A stretch of 20,890 nucleotides of DNA. Origin: JARRRL01 sp037380725 (GTDB lineage Bacteria > Pseudomonadota > Gammaproteobacteria > Pseudomonadales > JANQJO01). Below are positions 16,498-20,890 of this stretch, in pieces. Position numbers and translations under genes: made by a program. Where the stretch lies: positions 1-20,890 of the forward strand of contig JARRRL010000076.1 in the NCBI GenBank assembly GCA_037380725.1, given 5' to 3'. The notes under the pieces are model-generated. The model was not told the origin of the DNA. It was given only the letters and a program-made list of their open reading frames with translations, and did no database searches. The number at the start of each line of letters is the position of its first letter. The first letter of the stretch is position 1.

Positions 16498-16608
16498 ATG
16501 ATGGCCAAACCCGGTTTTTATATTGCTGCTCGCAAAGGTCACACCGAAGCCATCGAGGTTCTTTTCGCGACGTTGAATGGGTTAATCGTGTGGCCAAAGC
16601 GATGCTAG
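16498..16608 (+). pseudogene. Ankyrin-repeat fragment in frame directly after the RING stop codon
   Basis: Two ATG codons immediately follow the TGA of the RING gene in the same reading frame. They open a 36-codon frame ending at TAG 16606-16608. Residues 5-22 read PGFYIAARKGHTEAIEVL, a good match to the ankyrin core (xTPLHxAAxxGHxEVVxxLL). Similarity stops after about 28 residues, close to where the opposing hydrolase gene ends (16582). It may be the 3' remnant of a longer RING-ankyrin protein cut by a nonsense mutation and a deletion, or the 5' stub of a separate ankyrin gene. No ribosome binding site precedes it, so expression would need reinitiation or readthrough. It overlaps the hydrolase gene antisense by 27 bp. 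Confidence 0.65.
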
Positions 16609-17370
16609 AAATTGTTGTAATTCATGCCAGCTTTGAGTATCGGCTTGTTGATTGTAAGCAATGGGCATGTGATAACGTGATCCGAGCTCGCTTGCGTTGG
16701 GGTTGGTGAAGGCGTGTTGGGCGTTGGGGTAGCTGATAAACGTGTAGTTGGCGCCGGCGGCATTCAGAACCAGTATCCGAGCTTTTATTGTGCCGGGTGA
16801 GCTTGTGAAAAGCGGTGCCAGCGTGCCATGGAAGCTGATGATGCCATCGAGGTCGACGCCAGCTCTCGCCATGTTCAGGACCACGCCGCCGCCGAAGCAA
16901 TAACCGATCGCCGCAATTTGGTCTGGATTGGTTGAGGTCTGCTCTTGTAGAATGGCTTTGGCTTTTAGAAAACGTGCTTTTACTTGTTCGTTATTTTTCA
17001 AGCTTTCTTTCATAAATTGCATGGCCTCATCGGGGTGATCGGTCACCTGACCGGAGCCGTACATGTCTAGGGCAAAGGCGGTGTAGCCTAATTTTGCCAG
17101 TTGCACAGCTCGAGAACGTGCGTACGCATTGTGCCCCCACCACTCGTGAACCACGATTACACCAGGGCGCCGACCTTCCATCGCTTTGTCATAAGCCAGA
17201 AAACCGGTGAATGGTGTGCCGTTAACGGTATATTCGATGGTTTCGGTGGCGATATTGGCAGGGTGAGAGGATGTCTGATGGTGTGGCGCTGTGGGTGCAG
17301 CCTCGGGAGCTGGGCTGGATGCGCAGGCAAAACAGACGAAAGGGATTAGCAGAAATAAACCGATTTTCAC
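16582..17370 (-). CDS. Exported dienelactone-hydrolase-family protein with an apparent internal deletion
   Basis: An alpha/beta hydrolase of the dienelactone hydrolase family, 262 residues from the GTG at 17370. GGAG lies 8 nt before that GTG, while the ATG at 17397 has no ribosome binding site. The N-terminus (MKIGLFLLIPFVCFACASS) is an export signal, possibly a lipoprotein signal with a non-ideal lipobox, followed by a Pro/Ala/His-rich linker. Family motifs are VVHEWWG, the nucleophile C158 in GYCFGGG, and H219 in AQHAFTNP. Between VLN and AAGANY (16761/16762), relatives usually have about 20 more residues, including the GADDP motif with the catalytic Asp. Here they are absent without a frameshift. 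The triad is therefore probably incomplete, and the protein may be inactive or altered. It converges on the RING/ankyrin locus. Confidence 0.85.
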   Translation of the reverse strand: MKIGLFLLIPFVCFACASSPAPEAAPTAPHHQTSSHPANIATETIEYTVNGTPFTGFLAYDKAMEGRRPGVIVVHEWWGHNAYARSRAVQLAKLGYTAFALDMYGSGQVTDHPDEAMQFMKESLKNNEQVKARFLKAKAILQEQTSTNPDQIAAIGYCFGGGVVLNMARAGVDLDGIISFHGTLAPLFTSSPGTIKARILVLNAAGANYTFISYPNAQHAFTNPNASELGSRYHMPIAYNQQADTQSWHELQQFLASLWPHD

Positions 17371-17511
17371 TGGGTGTGCTCCACGTTGAATGGGCATGTT
17401 GAACGGGCGTCGAATCAGTGTATCTAAGTCGTGAAGCGAGTCCCAGTTTTTTCTTGTTTAATGTATTTGATAGGGGTGGCTTGACAAGAGACGATCTTAA
17501 ATCCACTTTTC

Positions 17512-17535
17512 GAGAAGCCAGATTGAGAAGCCAGA
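17512..17535. repeat. Short direct repeat upstream of fxsA
   Basis: GAGAAGCCAGA occurs twice, at 17512-17522 and 17525-17535, in the divergent region between the hydrolase gene and fxsA. The same gap contains TTGACA (17481-17486) and TATAAT (17556-17561), but they are too far apart to form one promoter and neither has a good partner. No operator was recognised. Confidence 0.5.
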
Positions 17536-17583
17536 GCGTTCAGGATAGATTAAATTATAATCATATGTAATTGGGGAGATGAT

Positions 17584-18174
17584 ATGGGTGCGTTCATGAT
17601 TTTTATTTTTATTGTGGCACCGCTGTTAGAACTCTGGTTACTGTTTGAGGTGGCTGGGCGCATCGGTGGGCTGATGACCGTGACGGAGGTTATATTAACA
17701 GCAATTTTGGGTGTGTCGCTATTAAAGTGGCAGAGTCGCACGATCTTGGCGCGTGCTCAGAAGACATGGCAACCGAACGGATTGGCGATGTCGGAAATTG
17801 TGGAAGGGCTGTTGTTGGCTTTTGGGGGATTGTTATTGCTCATACCAGGGCTTGTGACGGATTGTTTAGGACTTGCTTTATTGCTGCCTCCCATTCGGCG
17901 GCGTTTGGCGCTTGGTTTGGCACCATACGGCAAAACGTTTTTTAACGAGGGGGCTGTGGGTTCAATGGGTTTTTCATTTTTTGAAAGCAAGATCAGCCGT
18001 ACGCATCGTACTTGGCAGGGCGGTCATATTTATGAAGGTGAGGTGATGGATCGCGATGATACGGCGGCGAACGATGTAGTGGAATTGCCCAAAAACATGG
18101 AAAAGGTGAAGACGGTTGAGGTGACGTCGATCAAAACGATTGATGATTCGGACGATGAGCGTGGGGATAGCTAA
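17584..18174 (+). CDS. fxsA: FxsA-family inner-membrane protein
   Basis: The 196-residue product belongs to the FxsA family, named for an E. coli protein that, when overexpressed, suppresses phage T7 exclusion by the F plasmid. Its biochemical role is unknown. The N-terminal half is strongly hydrophobic with the family pattern PLLELWLLFEVAGRIGG (about 13-29). Further helices follow at about 33-47, 76-92 and 93-103, ending in PPIRRR. The C-terminal tail is long, charged and probably cytoplasmic (DDTAANDVVELPKN and onward). ATG 17584 follows GGGGAG by 5 nt. In many gammaproteobacteria fxsA precedes groESL, but here a GIY-YIG gene follows after 45 bp. Confidence 0.9.
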   Translation: MGAFMIFIFIVAPLLELWLLFEVAGRIGGLMTVTEVILTAILGVSLLKWQSRTILARAQKTWQPNGLAMSEIVEGLLLAFGGLLLLIPGLVTDCLGLALLLPPIRRRLALGLAPYGKTFFNEGAVGSMGFSFFESKISRTHRTWQGGHIYEGEVMDRDDTAANDVVELPKNMEKVKTVEVTSIKTIDDSDDERGDS

Positions 18175-18219
18175 GTGCGAACAGGCGTTTCTGAATATCA
18201 GATACCTTAAGGAGGTTGT

Positions 18220-18498
18220 ATTAGCTGGTTTGTGTATATGATTCGTTGTCGGGATGGCAGTTTGTATGTGGGCGCCACAGCGGATGTCGCGCGACGTTTT
18301 GCGGAGCACGCTGCCCAGGGTTCGCATTGCGCCAAGTATTTGCGTGGACGCGCGCCATTGCAATTGGTGTTGGTGGTGGAAATGCCCGATAAATCGACGG
18401 CCCTAAAAGTAGAATATCGATTAAAACGTAAAAACCGGGCTACGAAAGATCGCTTGATTAAGGGAACGGTGGCGTTGTGGGAAGTCGTTTGTGCATAA
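18220..18498 (+). CDS. Small GIY-YIG domain protein (YhbQ/UPF0213-like), probable ATT start
   Basis: This single-domain GIY-YIG protein of about 92 residues resembles E. coli YhbQ (100 residues). The halves of the GIY-YIG motif read FVYMI and LYVGAT. The following ARRFAEH supplies the conserved Arg, and E in KVEYRLKR is the likely metal-binding Glu. The nearest normal start in frame, GTG 18232, would remove part of the first beta strand and lies 16 nt from the very strong AAGGAGG (18209-18215). ATT 18220 is 4 nt from that site and restores the family N-terminus (SWFVYMIRC), so an AUU start is inferred. UPF0213 proteins have no settled function, and nuclease activity is only predicted. The gene follows fxsA closely on the same strand. 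Confidence 0.82.
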   Translation: MSWFVYMIRCRDGSLYVGATADVARRFAEHAAQGSHCAKYLRGRAPLQLVLVVEMPDKSTALKVEYRLKRKNRATKDRLIKGTVALWEVVCA

Positions 18499-18652
18499 AT
18501 ACATAAAGCAGTTTGTGTTGTTAACGGAGCGCGGTTGTGCGTTTAAATTAAATCGTGCTGGGGCTTATGCGTTCAAAGTGTGGCGCTCAAGGCCTGTAGA
18601 CGCTTTTGAGCTATATTGATGGGAGTTGCGTAAGGAAGGAGTGTAAGACGCT

Positions 18653-19609
18653 ATGCGACGGAATCGACCCAGCATGACCGCAAGCGCAGTGGCGTGTTGC
18701 AGCTATTTTCAAATGAATGCCCCGAGCACGGCATCGTTGGTGGATGATCAATGGCGAACCTGGGCCCGCTGTGTGTTGAAGGCGAGTGGATGGCGCAACG
18801 CGTTGTTCAGTTGGTTTGCGGCTTTGCCTCTGACGCATACGATGTATGGGAAGCGGCTATTGAGTCCCTATCAGCGTTACCCCATGCATTTGCTGTTTCG
18901 TAAGTTATGGGTTCGTGCCTGTGTGATGCGGTATATTGATGAAATGGCGTCTCGTGCTGGTCCGCGCGCCGTGGTGATAATTGTCGGCGCTGGCTTGGAT
19001 GTTCTGTCATTTTATCTGTCAGAAAAATACACCAATGTGGATTTTATTGAGGTAGATCATCCTGCCACACAGGCTGTGAAACAACGGGCTCTTCAGGTGG
19101 CGCGTGATGCGAATAACGGGACTGGTTTGCCGGAAAACTGCCGCTTGATTGCGATGGATTTGACCCGTGAGCGCTTGAGTCAGGTGTTGCGTGATCAGGG
19201 TGTTCAGTTTTTGACTGATCAGCCTGTGCTGTTTGTGCTGGAGGGGCTGTTGATGTACTTGCCGGAGCCCACCGTTCAGGAGTTGATGGCGGATTTGGCT
19301 GTGATTTCGCCGATGGCGCAGGCTGCTTTTTCATTTTTGACGCCCTGGTCGCACTCGCCATTACGGCGTGTGGCGGCTCGTATGGCGGCGGCGTCGTTGC
19401 GCATATGGGGCGAACCGTTTCGCTGGCAGGTAACGGATGAGCAAGTGCGTGAACGGTTGCAGGATTGGGGCTGGGTTGTGCATGAGGTGTCCACCACGGC
19501 ACTGGTTGCCCAGCGTGATTTCGGTTTTTCGAGTTTTGACGAAAAAGTGGTGGAGCCCGTGTGTTTCGCGTCGTATCGTGGACACGCATTGTGTTCGGCG
19601 TCGATCTAA
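18653..19609 (+). CDS. SAM-dependent methyltransferase of the LCM family
   Basis: The 318-residue class I methyltransferase belongs to the leucine-carboxyl-methyltransferase-like family, whose bacterial members mostly have unknown substrates. The N-terminal RPSMTASAVACC resembles the usual start of this family. The SAM-binding loop is IIVGAGLDVLSFYL (about 104-117), and motif II is FIEVDHPATQAVK with its acidic ribose-binding residue. VLEGLLMYLPEP (about 197-208) is the family's post-motif signature. No signal peptide or membrane segment is clear. ATG 18653 follows AGGAG by 11 nt, a rather long gap, and M8 is an alternative start. The 154 bp before it, after the GIY-YIG gene, show only a weak stem-loop (18585-18611). 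rnpB follows on the same strand. Confidence 0.85.
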   Translation: MRRNRPSMTASAVACCSYFQMNAPSTASLVDDQWRTWARCVLKASGWRNALFSWFAALPLTHTMYGKRLLSPYQRYPMHLLFRKLWVRACVMRYIDEMASRAGPRAVVIIVGAGLDVLSFYLSEKYTNVDFIEVDHPATQAVKQRALQVARDANNGTGLPENCRLIAMDLTRERLSQVLRDQGVQFLTDQPVLFVLEGLLMYLPEPTVQELMADLAVISPMAQAAFSFLTPWSHSPLRRVAARMAAASLRIWGEPFRWQVTDEQVRERLQDWGWVVHEVSTTALVAQRDFGFSSFDEKVVEPVCFASYRGHALCSASI

Positions 19610-19634
19610 AAGCCCATCTGTTTTTTTATTTTGC

Positions 19635-19664
19635 TTGCTGCTTACCCCTGGTCGAGGGTAAAGT
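19635..19664 (+). promoter_or_regulatory. Possible rnpB promoter
   Basis: TAAAGT at 19659-19664 is a fair -10 element placed 6 nt before the predicted RNase P RNA 5' end at 19671. A weak -35, TTGCTG at 19635-19640, lies 18 bp upstream. An inverted repeat TTACCC/GGGTAA overlaps the spacer. The T-rich run at 19619-19632 just upstream follows the methyltransferase stop, but no clear hairpin precedes it. Confidence 0.4.
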
Positions 19665-19670
19665 AGCGTG

Positions 19671-20057
19671 GCGGAGTGGGCTGGGCAATTGCTCGTTGTT
19701 ACGGTGATCGTGTTCGCACGAAATAACTGGTGGTGATGAGAGGAAAGTCCGGGCTCCATAGGGTAAGGTGCCAGGTAACGCCTGGGAGGCGCAAGCCTAC
19801 GGAAAGTGCCACAGAAAATATACCGCCATTTTGCCTGCTTCGGCGGCAAAGAGGTAAGGGTGAAAAGGTGTGGTAAGAGCGCACCGCACGGGTGGCAACA
19901 CGTCGTGGCAGGGTAAACCCCACCTGGAGCAAGACCAAATAGGACCCCTAAGGCGTGACCCGCGCTGGGGTCGGGTAGGTTGCTTGAGGCGTTTGGTGAC
20001 AAACGCTCTAGATAAATAATTGTCCTCGACAGAACCCGGCTTATAGGCCAACTCCGC
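19671..20057 (+). ncRNA. rnpB: RNase P RNA, bacterial type A
   Basis: This is the catalytic RNA of RNase P, which matures tRNA 5' ends. Diagnostic blocks are nearly identical to E. coli: GAGGAAAGTCCGGGCTCC (P4 and flanking core), GTGCCAGGTAACGCCTGG, GGTAAGGGTGAAAAGGTG, GGTAAGAGCGCACCGC, GGTAAACCCCACC with GGAGCAAG, and the 3' block GACAGAACCCGGCTTA. The ends are set by helix P1: GCGGAGTGGGCT (19671 onward) pairs with GGCCAACTCCGC (ending 20057), 12 pairs with one mismatch and one wobble. Length is about 387 nt, against 377 in E. coli. Exact ends may differ by a few bases. The position before mraZ matches other gammaproteobacteria. Confidence 0.97.
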
Positions 20058-20182
20058 TTTATTTTATTGTTCTTATTTAAGCTGTATTGATTATTTTTCT
20101 TTTTTTCTCATCTTCTCATCTTCGCTATATCATCTCGACTTCCTCTATTATCTCGCTCGTCTTGTCTCGTTCGCTTTGTCGC
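20058..20182 (+). other. C-rich, G-poor tract after rnpB, possible Rho loading region
   Basis: The 90 bases from 20091 to 20180 contain, by hand count, 47 T, 26 C, 9 A and only 8 G on the plus strand, with many YC dinucleotides and a short CTCATCTT duplication. Such a C-over-G bubble is typical of Rho utilisation sites. A T-rich run (TTTATTTTATTG) directly follows the rnpB 3' end. No ORF or structured RNA was recognised. Confidence 0.4.
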
Positions 20183-20211
20183 TATGCGCTGAAAATTTTT
20201 TGCTATGCGAT

Positions 20212-20229
20212 ATAAAAATATATTTTTAT
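20212..20229. repeat. Perfect 18-bp AT-only palindrome
   Basis: ATAAAAATATATTTTTAT is fully self-complementary and lies in the most AT-rich part of the rnpB-mraZ gap. The direct repeat GCTATGCG occurs upstream of it at 20181 and 20202. It may be curved DNA or a regulator site. No function can be assigned. Confidence 0.6.
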
Positions 20230-20253
20230 TCCAAAATATTCTTGCAAAAGGGG

Positions 20254-20287
20254 CTTGAACTTGTTTTCAAGTTAAGGTGCTGTTTTT
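20254..20287 (+). terminator. Terminator-like hairpin upstream of the mraZ promoter
   Basis: CTTGAACTTG-TTTT-CAAGTTAAG forms a 6-bp perfect stem extended by 3 pairs after one bulged G (20254-20276). GTGCTGTTTTT follows. The gap before the T-run and the low GC content make it weak. It could be the final stop for transcription from rnpB, insulating the mraZ promoter. Confidence 0.35.
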
Positions 20288-20383
20288 GCTAATATTATTA
20301 CCGTTTACATCTGCTCAGGTGGCGAGTCTCTCTAACTGTCTAATTTATATATAAAAAATTAAAGATATCCCCAGGCGCTTGTC

Positions 20384-20412
20384 TTGACACCCTCATAAGC
20401 CATCTCTATAGT
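20384..20412 (+). promoter_or_regulatory. Sigma-70 promoter of mraZ and the division cluster
   Basis: A perfect -35 TTGACA (20384-20389) is separated by exactly 17 bp from the -10 TATAGT (20407-20412). Transcription would start near 20419, at the edge of the first MraZ box, leaving a leader of about 100 nt before mraZ. It corresponds to the strong promoter known to drive the dcw cluster in gammaproteobacteria. Confidence 0.85.
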
Positions 20413-20420
20413 GTTGAATA

Positions 20421-20460
20421 GTGGTATCGAGTGGAGTCAGGTGGTGTTTTGTGGTAGTAC
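20421..20460 (+). promoter_or_regulatory. MraZ operator: four GTGG boxes with exact 10-bp period
   Basis: GTGG begins at 20421, 20431, 20441 and 20451, giving TGGTA, TGGAG, TGGTG and TGGTA each separated by 5 bp. E. coli MraZ binds direct repeats of TGGGN separated by 5 bp in its own promoter region. The geometry is the same here, but the fourth base is T or A instead of G. The boxes lie immediately downstream of the -10 and overlap the likely start site, fitting repression of mraZ and the genes after it. Confidence 0.8.
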
Positions 20461-20471
20461 AGTTAAGCGTA

Positions 20472-20480
20472 TGTGGATAA
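20472..20480 (-). promoter_or_regulatory. Perfect DnaA box in the mraZ leader
   Basis: TGTGGATAA is the exact reverse complement of the strong DnaA box TTATCCACA. It lies between the MraZ boxes and the mraZ start codon. It is the only perfect box noticed in this gap. A 9-mer can occur by chance, so a role of DnaA in division-cluster control is only suggested. Confidence 0.5.
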
Positions 20481-20520
20481 CGACGTGGTGGCGAATTCAG
20501 ATTGAGGTGTCAGTGACGCA

Positions 20521-20890
20521 GTGTTTCGAGGAATTCATGAACTCAACATGGACGTCAAAGGTCGCATCGCGGTCCCCTCTCGATTTCGAGAAAGTGTGCT
20601 TGAGCGGTCGATGGGTAAAGTGGTGCTGACGATCGATATCGAAGAACGTTGTTTGTTATTGTATTTACTGCCAGATTGGGAGCAAATTGAAGAGAAATTA
20701 GCCGCTTTACCCAGCTTTAATAAAGCAGCGCGTCGGATTCAGCGATTAATTATTGGTCATGCGACGGAACTCGAAATGGATGCAAATGGGCGTTTGAATG
20801 TGCCGTCACCCTTGCGATCCTACGCGGAATTAGAAAAGAGGCTGCTTTTGGTGGGTCAGGGACATAAGTTTGAGTTGTGGAGTGAGGCGC
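20521..20890 (+). CDS. mraZ: Transcriptional regulator MraZ (partial, runs off the right edge)
   Basis: MraZ is a DNA-binding protein with two AbrB/SpoVT-like halves that represses its own promoter and the downstream division and cell-wall genes. Reading from GTG 20521 gives MFRGIHELNMDVKGRIAVPS and onward. The two hallmark D-x3-R motifs are present as DVKGR (residues 11-15) and DANGR in the second half. The conserved RLIIGHATELEMD and LLLVGQGHKFELW also match. About 123 of roughly 150 residues are inside the window. The GTG start is supported by homology (family MFRG). A GAGG lies 13 nt upstream, longer than ideal. Its promoter, MraZ boxes and rnpB lie upstream. rsmH and ftsL would be expected beyond the edge. 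Confidence 0.96.
   Translation, partial: MFRGIHELNMDVKGRIAVPSRFRESVLERSMGKVVLTIDIEERCLLLYLLPDWEQIEEKLAALPSFNKAARRIQRLIIGHATELEMDANGRLNVPSPLRSYAELEKRLLLVGQGHKFELWSEA

Noticed and set aside
16494..16709. Plus-strand ORF of 71 codons starting at the RING gene end
   Set aside because: It is in a different frame from the ankyrin-like fragment, runs antisense into the hydrolase gene, and has a composition typical of an out-of-frame reading.
17481..17509. TTGACA upstream of fxsA as a sigma-70 promoter
   Set aside because: The -35 is perfect, but the sequence 16-18 bp downstream (around CACTTT) is a poor -10, and the nearby TATAAT at 17556 is far too distant.
18585..18611. Stem-loop between the GIY-YIG and methyltransferase genes
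   Set aside because: The stem GCTCAAG/TTTGAGC needs a bulge and a wobble, and no T-run follows, so it is not called as a terminator.
19361..20051. Minus-strand ORFs across the rnpB region
   Set aside because: They read the complement of RNase P RNA, whose conserved blocks and P1 pairing are unambiguous.
20411..20629. Plus-strand ORF of 72 codons near the right edge
   Set aside because: It runs through the MraZ boxes and overlaps mraZ out of frame. The GTG 20521 frame gives a clear MraZ.

Overview
The window looks like a chromosomal segment of a gammaproteobacterium. The evidence is an E. coli-like type A RNase P RNA gene directly upstream of mraZ (the first gene of the division and cell-wall cluster), an OxyR with both redox cysteines diverging from ahpC and ahpF, an FxsA-family gene, and a complete RND efflux operon. 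A RING-H2 protein followed by an ankyrin fragment hints at a lineage associated with eukaryotic hosts (inference). No tRNA, CRISPR array or intact insertion sequence was seen.

Layout. From 1 to 3770: a plus-strand terminator-like hairpin, then a large fused 5-oxoprolinase/hydantoinase A+B gene on the minus strand. Its codon use looks different from the neighbours by eye. From 3771 to 7392 lies a peroxide-defence module: a roughly 145-bp imperfect inverted repeat, ahpF and ahpC on the minus strand, and oxyR diverging on the plus strand. Two nearly identical 39-bp elements, one upstream of ahpC and one upstream of ahpF, have the spacing of an OxyR tetramer site. From 7471 to 13303 is an RND pump operon (periplasmic adaptor, permease, outer-membrane channel) with overlapping stops and starts. 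It begins 78 bp after oxyR with no obvious terminator between. A GH13 alpha-glucosidase follows at 13420-15012.

From 15013 to 17370 the window looks accessory. There is a 411-bp stretch without a clear gene, then a protein with all eight RING-H2 ligands, a 5-residue tandem repeat and hydrophobic segments. Directly after its stop, in the same frame, comes a 36-codon ankyrin-like tail. This meets, from the other strand, an exported dienelactone-hydrolase-family gene that appears to have lost about 20 residues including the catalytic aspartate. From 17584 onward: fxsA, a small GIY-YIG protein whose best start is an ATT codon, an LCM-type methyltransferase, rnpB, and then the control region and 5' end of mraZ. 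That control region has a consensus sigma-70 promoter, four MraZ boxes with an exact 10-bp period, and a perfect DnaA box.

Several items came from reading the bases rather than from long ORFs: mraZ (GTG start, runs off the right edge), the ankyrin fragment, rnpB, the OxyR and MraZ operators, and corrected starts for seven genes.
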